DNA of 64,000 nucleotides from Cherax quadricarinatus (GCF_038502225.1 NC_091303.1:25976770-26040769), one strand, 5' to 3'. Numbered from the stretch's first letter, positions 24,159 through 34,913 are shown. Notes: generated by a model from the sequence alone, not told the origin. A program made the numbers and translations.

Positions 24159-24595
24159 ATGAGTGGAACAAGGCTGACAGTACGATACGGTGTTTGTTTC
24201 ACTTTCTCGTACTGCATCGCTGTAGATTCCAAGAGCATTTCACCCCTCCGCGAAGTCCCTCTCAGGAACCTCATCACTAGCAATCCCTTCCTTAAATCAC
24301 TTGCAAAGGCAATTGCTCAAGATGAAATTTGTCGCTTAACTGTTAGTAATAATTTATCACAAGTTATATACACTAATAGATCTAAGCAGGAGTGTACTGG
24401 TAGGGCTGCAGATGTTCTTGTTGTCACCTCCCTAGATAACGATAGGAAGTATGTTGAGTTAACTGGGCGTCAACACTGCAAACTGAACTGTTTGCTATCC
24501 TAATGGCGCTAAAGTTAACTTTTAACACTGATTATTACTGATTCTATGTCATCACTAAAGGCTCTTGACTCACATAATGATTAACAACATAATGA
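24159..24595 (+). pseudogene. RNase H-like fragment of a non-LTR element
   Basis: The frame from about 24159 reads PLREVPLRNLITSNPFLKSL, then QVIYTNRSKQECTGRAADVL. This resembles the first RNase H strand (YTDGSK type), but with Asp replaced by Asn. After an indel near 24480 the sequence gives TELFAILMALKLTF (the conserved Glu), then TDSMSSLKALDSHN in another frame (the conserved Asp). I and R1-like non-LTR clades carry such a domain after RT. RT itself is absent here. Confidence 0.5.
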
Positions 24596-24629
24596 CTGGA
24601 GATGCCAGATATCAACATTCAAATATAAT

Positions 24630-24912
24630 TATTAATAATAATAATATCTTTATTTCTACAAATACATGTACAAGGTACATAGACCTAGTTGATATCAGCG
24701 ACGTACACAGAAAGCCCCTTGCTATGCAGAGCATTTCGGTAAAATTAGGTGAGTATTGTCACAGGATGCGACCCACACCAGTCGACTAACACCCAAGTAC
24801 CCATTTACTCATGGGTGAGCATAGACAACCGGTGTAAAGAAACACACCCAATGTTTCTACCCTCGCCGGGAATCGAGCCCAGACCCTCACCGTCTTTAGC
24901 CACTAGGCCACA
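24630..24912 (-). mobile_element. tRNA-headed SINE, reverse copy
   Basis: Reverse-strand head GTGGCCTAGTGGCTAAAGAC (A-box-like) and CTCGATTCCCGGCG (B-box-like) define a pol III promoter. The body includes GGGTGTTAGTCGACTGGTGT and GGGTCGCATCCTGTG, and the tail AATAAAGATATTATT lies at 24650-24625. The tRNA anticodon-arm region is shortened relative to the forward copy at 26044. Confidence 0.85.
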
Positions 24913-24949
24913 AGTGGCTAAAGACTTACTATGATAACATGAGCGTAGA

Positions 24950-25010
24950 TAAGTATGTCTACCTACCAGGAGTGTCTTCTGAGAGTCATCGCCCCTGCGG
25001 CCCGGTCTAT
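24950..25010 (-). mobile_element. decayed 3' end of a Jockey/CR1-group element
   Basis: CATCGCCCCTGCGGCCCGGT matches the GC-rich 3' end of the element at 40256 (CAACGCCCCCGCGGCCCGGT). Nothing else of that element is present. Confidence 0.6.
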
Positions 25011-25204
25011 GGAGAAACTTGTAATATGAAGAGAGTGTTGTAGTAGCAAGGCTTAGGCTTGGTTACAAGTACTTCTGCCAGTTTGGCAGACACACACACC
25101 ATGATCAAACTAAAAGCAAAGTATGTGATCAACCCTACTATCACTATCTTGAACACTGTGCTTAAGTGTCCCTTTACGAAGAATATAGAGATTGATAGTA
25201 TAAT
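25011..25204. other. no recognisable feature
   Basis: Unique-looking sequence; the short forward frame here has no family match. Confidence 0.4.
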
Positions 25205-25440
25205 AACTTATGTGACATGCCAAGGTATCTTATTAATGAAAATCAAATACACATTAAGCAAACATTCTAAATTTGCTTACAACGGATAAGACAAGTAAAT
25301 ATAAATTCAGATGTACTCCAGTTGACCTTTTTGAGGCTTAGTTCCTAAGCCTTTTATGTATCCATTTGCTCTTGCGCTACCCTCCACACGATGGATATGG
25401 AGTGCACAATAAACTAGCCGCTTCATCGGCAAAATCTAAA
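25205..25440. repeat. ~200-bp dispersed repeat, copy 1
   Basis: Shares with 31483-31675 the ordered words TATTAATGAAAAT, TTGCNTACAACGGATAAG, CAGATGNACTCC, TTCCTAAG, GTGCACAA and AACTAGCC. No terminal inverted repeats or coding sequence are seen. Probably a non-autonomous transposable element. Confidence 0.75.
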
Positions 25441-25755
25441 ATCAGAAGTACCATTCTGTTATTTCGTACCATACTTTCTTTTAACAAAAATCAACCATAT
25501 CGTGCCTTTCCGTAAGTACCATTGTACCAAACTTGGAGAGAAGCAGCGGCACTGCCACATTATACGGACGACACGGTCAAATACCCTCCTACCCGCCCAG
25601 TAAGTTGTACCATAAACCTTCACTATCCAGCCGTACACGCACCACCAGCACGGCCGCAAAAAGAGACAAGCACGACCACTGAATACATGGTAAAGGCAGT
25701 ACAAATGTTGTAGTCATCCCTGACGCTATACACTGAGGGGAAAGACTCAAATACA
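25441..25755. other. no recognisable feature
   Basis: A reverse frame at 25459-25704 is rich in Trp/Tyr/Cys but matches no family I know. Confidence 0.4.
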
Positions 25756-25762
25756 TTCACTT

Positions 25763-25882
25763 AAGACACATTTATTGAAAACTTTTCGCTCATTGAATCT
25801 TCATCAATTTAATTACATTTCAAGTGATCTGAAGTGATCGAGGTCCAAGGATCGAAACATCTTCAATAAAGGTGTCCTAAAG
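25763..25882 (+). mobile_element. foldback with hammerhead-like core
   Basis: The ends AAGACACATTTATTGAAAAC (25763) and CAATAAAGGTGTCCT (25864-25878) are inverted. Inside, CTGAAGT followed by GATC, a loop GAGGTCCAAG, GATC and GAAAC (about 25828-25858) has the hammerhead order with one deviation in the first box. The arms are more diverged than those at 23885. Assignment to a Penelope-like source is inference. Confidence 0.55.
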
Positions 25883-26043
25883 GAATGAATTCTTGTCCGT
25901 TTCCTACAACTTGGCGTCAATCTTCAGTCTTCTTACATGTTCACTGAGGGCTAGCTTCAGTTTAACTATACTTCTATCTAAACAGATGATGCAAAGATAG
26001 TGGTAATGGACAGGAGTGGACACCAATGATGGACATCTGATTT

Positions 26044-26343
26044 GCCCCGTGGCCTGGTGGCAAAAGCTCTTGCTTCACACGGTGAGGGGTCGGGGTTTGA
26101 TTCCCGGCGAAAGGGTGGAAACATTGGAAGTGTTTCCTTACACCGTTTGTCTATGTTCACCCATCAGTAAAATGGGTACCTGGGTGTTAGTCGACTGGTG
26201 TGGGTCGCATCCTGGGACAAAACTGACTTAATGTGCCCGAAATGCTCAGCATAACAAGTGGCTTTGTATATAGTAGTATGTCATTGATGTCAGGTAGGAC
26301 TGTATACCTTGTACATGTACTTGTAGTAAATAAAGATATTCTT
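26044..26343 (+). mobile_element. tRNA-headed SINE, forward copy
   Basis: A complete SINE. The head has TGGCCTGGTGGC (A box) and GGGTTTGATTCCC (B box) about 45 bp apart, with an anticodon-loop-like TTCACAC between them that resembles tRNA-Val(CAC). The body shares GGGTGTTAGTCGACTGGTGT and GGGTCGCATCC with the copies at 24630 and 52635. The 3' end TTGTAGTAAATAAAGATATT is split by the foldback that follows; its last bases resume at 26735. It encodes no protein and would rely on pol III and a LINE reverse transcriptase. Confidence 0.9.
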
Positions 26344-26734
26344 GGAAATATAAACACATATGCAGTATAATGTGATCCTTTATTGACAACGTTTCACCCA
26401 CACAGTGGGCTTTTTCAAGTCACACACAGATATCTACCTGGGGTGGAAGGTACGGGAGTATTTATAGTCATGTTCAGAATGTTGAGGTCAGGTGGAGAAT
26501 GCTGCATCTGATGATCTACCTGGTGGAGTTATAGAGTCTTGGGTAGCTTGGCAGGGGTATTGGACAAATAGTGAGTAGACCTTCTGCAGTGTTCTATAGA
26601 ACACTGCAGAAGGTAGATATCTGTGTGTGACTTGAAAAAGCCCACTGTGTGGGTGAAACGTCAATAAAGGATCACATTATACTGCATATGTGTTTATATT
26701 TCCACTGTGTCGGTATTTGATACCATTTATTTCC
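26344..26734. mobile_element. 391-bp foldback element nested in a SINE tail
   Basis: Flanked by a 12-bp duplication AAAGATATTCTT (26332-26343 and 26735-26746) that comes from the SINE tail. Arms of about 90 bp are inverted: GGAAATATAAACACATATGC at 26344 pairs with the stretch ending at 26704. Each arm carries a GTTTCACCCACACAGTGGGC block; in the right arm it reads GCCCACTGTGTGGGTGAAAC, a stem plus GAAAC as in hammerheads, but the preceding CUGAUGA box is not kept. The right end carries TGTCGGTATTTGATACC, similar to 52440-52460. The middle (26440-26610) is non-coding. Confidence 0.8.
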
Positions 26735-26765
26735 AAAGATATTCTTATTGTACATCCACGATGCC

Positions 26766-26870
26766 CGGTGGGATTTTACCTGCAGACGGTTACGAGGGCC
26801 GCTATCCCAGCGGCCCAGTCCCTGACCAGGTCTGCCGGATGCTGACCTGATCGACTAGGCAGTTAGTGCC
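26766..26870 (-). mobile_element. decayed non-LTR 3' end
   Basis: TTTTACCTGCAGACGG, GCGGCCCAGTCCCTGACCAG and GCTGACCTGATCGAC follow the order of the 3' end of the element at 40256. Confidence 0.5.
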
Positions 26871-26932
26871 AGCCGGTGATGAACTCTATATAATATAGTG
26901 ATGTTTGGGCTAATAAGGCGACTAATATAAAC

Positions 26933-27325
26933 ATAATATGCAATCAACCCACCCCTCTCTCTCGTCTTTTACTTCTGTTGCTTTATCACAAAACTCCAGA
27001 AGGTTTGTGACACAGGATTTGCCTTCCATGAAACCGTGCTGGTTGTCATTTATACTTTTGTTCCGTTCCAGGTGCTCCACCACTCTCCTCCTGATAATCT
27101 TCTCCATGACTTGGCATACTATACACGTCAGTGACACAGGTCTGTAGTTTAGCGCCTCTTTTCTGTCTCCTTTTTTTTAAAAATGGGAACTACATTGCCG
27201 TCTTCCATACCTCAGGTAGTTGTCCAGTTTCAAGGGATGTGTTGAAGATTGTGGTTAATGGGACACACAGCATTTCTGCTCCCTCTCTAAGGACCCATGG
27301 GGAGAGGTCCGGTCCCATTGCCCCA
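26933..27325 (-). pseudogene. CR1-like RT fragment
   Basis: Reverse translation gives SPWVLREGAEMLCVPLTTIF, NTSLETGQLPEVWKTA, then after a shift in a homopolymer near 27170 KKGDRKEALNYRPVSLTCIV, CQVMEKIIRRRVVEHLERNK and QHGFMEGKSCVTNLLEF, ending at GWVDCI. It covers the same RT fingers/palm segment as 2180-2560 with high identity but lacks the catalytic Asp boxes downstream. Both ends are abrupt. Confidence 0.85.
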
Positions 27326-27979
27326 TTGTGAGTGTGTGTGTCCATCTAGGTTAGAATTATAGTTTTCCTCCACTTTCTGTATAATTTGAAAGTATCCTTG
27401 TGGTCTCTGGTGGCCTCGGATACGTTTGATTTTGTCGAGCAATGGGAGTCAAGGTTTTTCCTCCTCTGTGTCTACAGTGAAGTCTAAGTACGTGAACGCC
27501 TATGAGAAGGGGAAAGGGGAGAAGGACGAAGAGGAAAGAGAGGAAGGATGGGAGAGAGTTAAAGGAGGGATGAAGACGGTGGAACAGACATGAAATACAG
27601 TGAAAGGAAAGACTAAGGGGCAGAAACTGAGTAATTGAGTGGCGTATGGGTTGAAAAATAATGAAATGTAAAGGGAATGATAAGAGCAAAATAAAATTGA
27701 AGAAACGAAAATACGGGAAAAACAGAGATGAGGAAGGAATGGGATAGGGAAGAGCAGGAAGGTGGGGGTTGAAAGGTCCTTCAAATGTACAAGATGATGA
27801 GGGCTGAGCCCAGGTGACACTGGACAACACCTGCCTCACAGGTAAACAAAACACCTGCACAGATGCACACCCAGGGACCCACCAAATCAGCTGACACTGT
27901 AACTACCACTTCAACAGCCCGTCACGCACCATGCCTTGTGCGCCATCTCGTAGTGACCCATTGCAATGCCTCTATATTA
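27326..27979. other. purine-rich tract, no gene accepted
   Basis: 27505-27790 is G/A-rich on the plus strand. The 167-residue reverse frame (27357-27860) is a Phe/Leu/Ser/Pro-rich composition product with no domain I recognise. Confidence 0.5.
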
Positions 27980-28080
27980 TTACATTCATGGAGAGCGCTA
28001 AACTCGTAGGGATTATACAGCACCTGGGGAATGAGAGGCAATCAAGTTTAATCCAAGGAAAATGAGCACAGGTCCAATCA
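27980..28080. repeat. dispersed repeat fragment
   Basis: GAGCGCTAAACTCGTAGGGA then ATTATACAGCACCTGGGGAA and GAGCACAGGTCCAATCATG. I take this as one piece of a dispersed family. Fragments at 48775-48840 and 52825-52905 share words such as CCAATTTCTTGGATCAAGAG or its variants. Confidence 0.45.
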
Positions 28081-29307
28081 TGCCTTCTGAGTTAATTTAA
28101 GAAAGCATATGTATAAAAAATACCAAATGAGTAACATTTCTTATTATAATGCTATCGTTATTTTCTTTAATTATAATGAAAACTGTTAATATTATAATAT
28201 TGTGTCTATATATTGAGCTTCATGAGTAAGTACTGCCACAGTTTCCATCATAGCAGTAATAGCATTGCGAAATTTTGTTCCCTGCTCTGTCACTTGTTAT
28301 GGCTGGAGGACTGGCCTGATGCAAGCTGGGAAATTAATCAAGTTCGCTAGTAGGACCTCAATCTCGGCATCAGGGCACAGACCCTTTCTTGCCTCTTAGC
28401 CTTAATAAGATTTCCCTGTTCTCAACTACTCACCTTTAGTATTATTGGTGTAGACACTTGTTGGGAAGAATATATTCTCATAAGTGAGCAAAGAAATACA
28501 TCTTGTTCTCTGTGGAACTATGTCCCAAGTCCAGAGTCTAACTCTTGATCTATCTCAGACTGGTATCTGTGCACTGTTGTAGTTGGGGTTTGGCAGGTGC
28601 TCAGCTAAGATCCAGTAATTTGGGATTTTTGTGACTGTTCGGAGGACAAGCTGTTGTCCCCAGTTAGATGGTGTTTGTCCTTGTATAGTACTGTGCTGCT
28701 CTCTACTGTTAATTTGTTGAAGCAAACTGTGTTTTATCCTTTCACATGATAGGTATTAAATTATTTTGGGACTTACTTGCTGTATCATAATTTATTCTGT
28801 TTTTTGTCTACTCGTATTATACTCGATGTCGATTCGTATTATACTCGCTGTCGACTTGTATTACACTCGCTGTCGACTCGTATTATACTCGCATGTTAAT
28901 TCATATATGCTAGTACGAAAAGTAAACTTGTACAGAAACGTACCTTATGGTACAGTTAGTATATCAGTATAGCCTAACTAATATAAAGTATTAATTTATG
29001 TTGTATACTGATGAGTGTAAATTAATTTTGCTACAGTGACATTATTTAAAATGTAATATAAAACCTTAGACCTTTTAGTTACTATTAAAGTTAGCGACTA
29101 GTAATTTCTCGTTATCCTTACTATAACTTACTTTATGTTCAACATAAGAAAGAACGTTAAAGCCAGGTAGCACTAGCTAAGTCACGCTCACGTGAAGGTT
29201 TCTTACCCAAGTGTTACAAACCAGACTCGGTCTAGTTACCCGGGGTGAACCCACACTTGACTTCCTGGTTACTCTGCTAAAATAATAAATTTAATATTGT
29301 CATTGTA
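28081..29307. other. AT-rich region with a small 22-bp repeat
   Basis: Mostly AT-rich unique-looking DNA. At 28812-28893 there are nearly four 22-bp units containing TCGTATTATACTCGCTGTCG. No gene is recognised. Confidence 0.6.
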
Positions 29308-30127
29308 ACACCCATGCGCTGATGTACATCACCTTGTGGTGACCCATGCGCTGATGTACATCACCTTGTGGTGACCCATGCGCTGATGTACATCACCTTG
29401 TGGTGACCCATGCGCTGATGTACATCACCTTGTGGTGACCCATGCGCTCATGTACATCACCTTGTGGTGACCCATGCGCTCATGTACATCACCTTGTGGT
29501 GACCCATGCGCTGATGAACATCACCTTGTGGTGACCCATGCGCTGATGTACATCACCTTGTGGTGACCCATGCGCTGATGTACATCACCTTGTGGTGACC
29601 CATGCGCTGATGTACATCACCTTGTGGTGACCCATGCGCTGATGAACATCACCTTGTGGTGACCCATGCGCTGATGTACATCACCTTGTGGTGACCCATG
29701 CGCTGATGTACATCACCTTGTGGTGACCCATGCGCTGATGTACATCACCTTGTGGTGACCCATGCGCTGATGTACATCACCTTGTGGTGACCCATGCGCT
29801 GATGAACATCACTTTGTGGTGACCCATGCGCTGATGTACATCACCTTGTGGTGACCCATGCGCTGATGTACATCACCTTGTGGTGACCCATGCGCTGATG
29901 AACATCACTTTGTGGTGACCCATGCGCTGATGTACATCACCTTGTGGTGACCCATGCGCTGATGTACATCACCTTGTGGTGACCCATGCGCTGATGTACA
30001 TCACCTTGTGGTGACCCATGCGCTGATGTACATCACCTTGTGGTGACCCATGCGCTGATGTACATCACCTTGTGGTGACCCATGCGCTGATGTACATCAC
30101 CTTGTGGTGACCCATGCGCTGATGTAC
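29308..30127. repeat. 32-bp satellite built of two dyads
   Basis: About 25 units of 32 bp: CCATGCGCTGATGTACATCA then CCTTGTGGTGAC. Each unit contains the palindrome GATGTACATC and the stem TCACC/GGTGA with a TTGT loop. Rare variants are GATGAACATC and CATGTACATC. Confidence 0.97.
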
Positions 30128-30290
30128 ACTCACCAGGTCACCAGCTGAGTCTTGCGTCATTCGCTCAATGCCCACTTTTCTTCTAACACGTCTTACCTGC
30201 AACTCTTGGCCCTGATCAATCAGGCCAGCAACCATGAAACCTGGTCTGGGACCGGACTGAGAGGGAGGAAAGGGGGTGACCTCTGGAAGC
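30128..30290 (+). mobile_element. decayed non-LTR 3' end
   Basis: CTGATCAATCAGGCCAGCAA then CCTGGTCTGGGACCGG, the forward-orientation counterpart of the GC-rich 3' end seen at 40256 and 60829. Confidence 0.5.
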
Positions 30291-30409
30291 AAAATAACCT
30301 ACCTCAACAACACGTTAACCTGGTGTTAAGCCCTACCACTATCACCCTCTCCTGCATTACAGACATGCAGGACTGGCCCATGCAAGATAACACCCGTAAT
30401 ATCATATCA

Positions 30410-30552
30410 AGAAAACACTCACTAAGTCACCATCAATCACCTGACACTAAGCCACCATCAATCACCTAACACTAAGCCATCATCAATCACCTGACACTAA
30501 GCCACCATCAATCACCTAACACTAAGCCATCATCAATCACCTGACACTAAGT
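30410..30552. repeat. 25-bp minisatellite
   Basis: Five units containing CACTAAGCCACCATCAATCA. Confidence 0.93.
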
Positions 30553-30616
30553 AAGCCACTTGAAGCAAATTTTACACCATAGCATCTAGCTTCTGCTTCA
30601 TCTTGTCTTCTACCGA

Positions 30617-31786
30617 GGTAGGTGACCTGACAAAGAAAATACTCTCACTGTCACTCACTCAATCACTATCTTGCCAGAAGGGTGACAACATTTCAGTTCA
30701 GATGACCCTCCAAGCCGCAACATCCCCACCCCTCCTGAGTGCAGGCACCATACTTCCCACTTCCAGGGCTCAAGTCCGTCTAACCGATATCTCTGAATCT
30801 CTACATAAATGTTAACTTGCTCACACTCCAACAGCACGTCAAATCATATAAAAACCACTCACCTCCACTCACGTTTAATACACTCACACAAGCCTGTTGA
30901 ACGTTCAAACCCCTAGCACTGAAAGCTCATTGATTCCTTCCGTCCAACCTTACCTATAATGACCCCTACCCATCCTTCCCTCTACCTCAGATTTACATGG
31001 CATCCTAGTCAGCTTATTTTTAATTCTCTCTAAATGTTCAAACCACCTCAACAATCTTTCTCAGCCCTCTGAATAATGCTTTTGGCAACTCCAAATCTCC
31101 TAATTTCTAAACACCGAATTTTCTGTATATTTACACCACACACTGCCCTCAGATACATCATTTCTACTGTCTCCAACTTCCTCCTTGCTGCAACATTTAA
31201 AACCCATGCTTCACACCCATGCAACAACTCCTTCCCTCCAATTTGAAATCCAATCTCTCATTACTCATGTTTTTTTTATACTCTCATCACCTTGCTATTT
31301 CCTATGTTCACTTTTAATTTCCTTCTTTCACTTGCCCTCCCAAATTCGTTTACCAACCTTTGCAACTTTTCTTCAGAATCTCCCAAAAGAACCCGGTCAT
31401 CGGCAATGAGCAACTGTGACAGTTCTCCCTCCATACCAGATTCGCCCTCTTTCAATCCCACACCTTTCTGATATGTCATATCCTATTAATGAAAATAAGA
31501 TACCAAACATATTAAGAAAATTTCCCAAATTTACTTGCAACGGATAAGTGAACTGTTGATAAAAATGCAGATGCACTCCCGTAAGCCCTTTTGCGGCCTA
31601 ATTCCTAAGTCTTTTGTGTAACGTCTACACGGGGTGCACAAAAAACTAGCCACTTCGGTATCAAAATATAATCTAATCTCCAACACCCTAGCATTCACTT
31701 CTTTTACAACCTTATCAATATATATTATAAACCACCACAGCGACATCGCACATCCCTGTTTAAAGTCTACTTATACTTGAAAATAC
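30617..31786 (-). pseudogene. old RTE-like copy, RT 3' half and 3' UTR
   Basis: Reverse-strand sequence matches the intact element at 45009-48228. 31750-31690 gives SLWWFIIYIDKVVKEVNARV (compare SPWLFNIFIDGVVREVNARV). 31420-31280 gives GELSQLLIADDRVLLGDSEE (FADD altered to IADD) then LKVNIGNSKVMRV. The C-terminal domain follows in broken frames, and the 3' UTR at 30840-30617 matches that of the intact copy. A ~190-bp repeat interrupts it at 31483-31675. Its 5' part lies at 35065-35885, beyond an insertion of about 3.3 kb. Confidence 0.85.
31483..31675. repeat. ~190-bp dispersed repeat, copy 2
   Basis: Homologous to 25205-25440 and inserted inside the RTE remnant between NARV and GVGLKEGES, which are only about ten codons apart in the intact element. 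Its limits are therefore fairly well set, although I see no clean target duplication. Confidence 0.8.
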
Positions 31787-32075
31787 AGTGGATATTCATA
31801 ATTCGCGCGGGTTACGTTCCTAACAAATGTGCTAACAATGATTTCCATTTTTTTACTGAAAAACCAATAGGAAAAATAAGGTTGCGTTCCTCAGACCTCA
31901 AAAAAAAAAAAATCACTATTATAATTCTTGGAAAACATGCTACTTTTTTCTACCTAATTTTGTGGATGATAATTCTCATGATATACCTAAACTGTAGTGA
32001 AGTTCAGTTAAAATAAATAATACATGTATCTAAAAATGGTTACATTAATACTGCATAGTATTTGTTACTTCCAAG

Positions 32076-32722
32076 TTAGGAAGAGGATGTTTAACATCCT
32101 GATGTTTAACATCCTGATGTTTAATATCTTGATGTTTAACATCCTGGAGCAAGTGGAGATAAAGTTAGGAAGAGGATGTTTAACATCCTGATGTTTAACA
32201 TCCTGATGTTTAACATCCTGGAGCAAGTGGAGATAAAGTTAGGAAGAGGATGTTTAACATCCTGAAGCAAGTTGAGATAAAGTTAGGAAGAGGATGTTTA
32301 ACATCCTGGAACAAGTGGAGATAAAGTTAGGAAGAGGATGTTTAACATCCTGAAGCAAGTGGAGATAAAGTTAGGAAGAGGATGTTTAATATCCTGAAGC
32401 AAGTGGAGATAACGTTAGGAAGAGGATGTTTAACATCCTGAAGCAAGTGGAGATAACGTTAGGAAGAGGATGTTTAATATCCTGAAGCAAGTGGAGATAA
32501 CGTTAGGAAGAGGATGTTTAACATCCTGAAGCAAGTGGAGATAAAGTTAGGAAGAGGATGTTTAACATCCTGAAGCAAGTGGAGATAAAGTTAGGAAGAG
32601 GATGTTTAATATCCTGAAGCAAGTGGAGATAAAGTTAGGAAGAGGATGTTTAACATCCTGGAGCAAGTGGAGATAAAGTTAGGAAGAGGATGTTTAACAT
32701 CCTGGAGCAAGTGGAGATAGCA
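32076..32722. repeat. 44-bp minisatellite with internal palindrome
   Basis: About 14 units of 44 bp, each with the near-perfect dyad AGGATGTTTAACATCCT and the spacer AAGCAAGTGGAGATAA. The first two units carry extra copies of the dyad. Confidence 0.95.
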
Positions 32723-33174
32723 ACTGTGACCCTGTTGCGCCGAGGTTGATGGCAGGGTTGTTGATGTGATGTTGAAGGTTGGGGATCTTATGATGGTGAT
32801 GCAGCTTCATCAGCTAATTCTTGTAGTGCAGTTCTCAGGTACTCAGTCATAATACGTCATTGGATTGTTATACCCTGCAGTCCTTTATACAACAGACGAT
32901 AAGGCCTCTCTGGGACTAGTGAGATACAGGTATCCTGAGATGGCTCTGCACAAGAGGCTTGGACCCCAAAGGGGTCCAAGGAACTGTAATTATAAACACC
33001 ACTTTACTTATCACAGAAATCATAAATTTCTTAATTGATGCAATAAAAAAGGCTTGCTCCAGAGAACGCTTTATTGCAATGTTTAAGTTGAATCATGGTC
33101 CTTTTCAGTAAACAAGTCTGTAACTTACCAACAGTATGCAGTGACTCGTATACGTATTGCATTGTCAACATCGG

Positions 33175-34440
33175 TCATCTAGGCTCAGGTTCTTCATCCT
33201 CACCGTCTTCTGTTCTCTGCAGCTGGGAATTTAATTGCGGAAACATTTCCTCTGCAGTTGGTTCATCATCATCTTGTAGTTTACTGACGTCTCCTGGATG
33301 TATATCTCCAAATCCTTCACCTGGTGCTCTCACTGCAAGATCAACAATTTCCTGAACCTGACTTTTTTACTGATGGAAAACCTGTAAAATCATTCACCAC
33401 ATTAGGCCATATTTTTCTCCAACCAGCATTCATTGTTTATTTTGGTACATGACCCCATGTTTTTTCACACAAAGGAGTGCATCGGCCAAGGTAAATTTGG
33501 ACCACTTCATGAATAAAGTGCTGCTGGAATCACTCAGTAAAGGCCTCAGTCACCCATGTTGTGCCACTGAACTTATTAATAACATGCAATGTCTTTTTGT
33601 CATTACCTTTTAAAATAAGGAGACTGTTGGGACAATAAACAAATAAGGGCTTACATTTAAGGCCTCCTCGTGCATTACAGCAAATAAGCAAGCTGAAATG
33701 ATCTTTTGAGGCCTTGAATTCAAGATCAGTTTTCTTTTGTTTGCTGATGTATTCATCTTCCAGAATGAACCTGTCTCGTCAGAATTAAACACCAGCTCAA
33801 GTTTGTAGCCACCCTCAGAGATAATAGTTAGCGGGGCAGCGAACTTTTCTGCAGCAGTATGGTGGACAGAGGAACTCTTCCCACTGAACTTGATATTATG
33901 CAATCCACTACGCATTCCAAACCTGTTAAAACATCCATAACTAAACATGCACTCATTTTCTTACACTGTTTTATTCAATCAACTCCTTATAAAGCACTTC
34001 TGTGTAGTGTAATTAAATGGGATTGAAAAGGTGCATCCAGAACTGCCTAGCATGTGGAGAGTGATATTCAATTTTAGAATAACCTTTTCAAGCTCATTTA
34101 AAAAAAAACTGCAGTATAGACAATAGAGGAGCTTGATAAGAAAGTTTACTGTAGTATGATATGACTTTTTTCCCCTAATATGACCTTTGTTTTTCAGTCC
34201 ACACTCAGTCTTGTAACTGTTGTACAGACTCGTTGTACAAACCTTTATCTTTGCCTCATTGGCTCGAATTGAACATCTCGTTGATTCCCTAACACAAAAC
34301 ACTCTTGCCGTCTTTGATGTGCGCACAATACTTCAGCGTCTCGATTACCTCCAGTTTTTATTTTTCCAAATAACCATAGTTTTATGTTTAATTTTCTTCA
34401 TTGCTTCACCAATGTCACCTGCACTTTGTTTAGATACCAT
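33175..34440 (-). pseudogene. Tigger/pogo-type transposase pseudogene
   Basis: The N-terminus at 34440 reads MVSKQSAGDIGEAMKKIKHK, then after stops ARVFCVRESTRCSIRANEAK, the helix-turn-helix region of pogo/Tigger proteins. At 33948-33610 the CENP-B-like and catalytic region reads NRFGMRSGLHNIKFSGKSSS, LELVFNSDETGSFWKMNTSA (SDETG holds the first catalytic Asp) and INKFSGTTWVTEAFTE. 33460-33175 gives NAGWRKIWPNVVNDFTGF and PGEGFGDIHPGDVSKLQDDD, the C-terminal acidic tail. Frameshifts and stops divide it, and the later catalytic Asp residues were not located. Confidence 0.8.
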
Positions 34441-34621
34441 GATGAATATCCAGAGACGAGATGGAGTCAAGAAAAAACAGAGTAAAAACCGAAGGCACGT
34501 GTCCAGTTGCACAAACTCGCCTGGAAGGTTATTTACATCCCCTCACCCTCCCTCATTCCCTTCCCTATAGCGCTAAGACAATGGAGTTGCTCAATGTGTA
34601 GTGGGCGGGGGTGGGGCGAGG

Positions 34622-34622
34622 C

Positions 34623-34659
<37 letters not shown>

Positions 34660-34840
34660 ACTGCCTGCCTGCATGCCTGCCTGCCTGCCTGCCTGCCTCC
34701 CTGCCTGCCTGACTGCCTGCCTGACTGCCTGCCTGACTCCCTGCCTGCCTGCCTGACTGCCTGCCTGACTGACTGCCTGACTGACTGCCTGACTGACTGC
34801 CTGCCTGCCTGCCTGCCTGCCTGACTGACTGCCTGACTGA

Positions 34841-34895
<55 letters not shown>

Positions 34896-34913
34896 CCTCC
34901 CTCCCTGCCTGCC
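34622..34913. repeat. (TGCC)n/(TGAC) tetranucleotide array
   Basis: About 290 bp of CCTG/CCTGACTG tetramers. The long Arg/Gln or Cys/Leu/Pro frames across it are artefacts. Confidence 0.97.

Larger units (their letters stand above)
31787..34445 (-). mobile_element. Tigger/pogo-like DNA transposon, degraded
   Basis: The left end is a Tigger-like terminus CAGTGGATATTCATAATTCG then CGCGGGTTACGTTCC, preceded by TA (31785-31786), the Tc1/mariner-pogo target. A decayed transposase runs in reverse from 34440 to 33175, and a 44-bp minisatellite sits in its 3' part. It lies within the old RTE copy, so it is younger than that copy. I could not find the matching right terminus; it may be lost beyond the tetranucleotide array at 34622. 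Confidence 0.75.

Noticed and set aside
25459..25704. 81-residue reverse-strand protein
   Set aside because: No family signature, no conserved neighbour, and length within chance expectation.
26044..26120. A functional tRNA-Val gene
   Set aside because: The A and B boxes are there, but the body continues as a SINE and similar copies occur at 24630 and 52635; acceptor-stem pairing was not evident.
27357..27860. 167-residue reverse-strand protein
   Set aside because: Lies on a purine-rich tract; Phe/Leu/Pro/Ser-rich low complexity with no domain.
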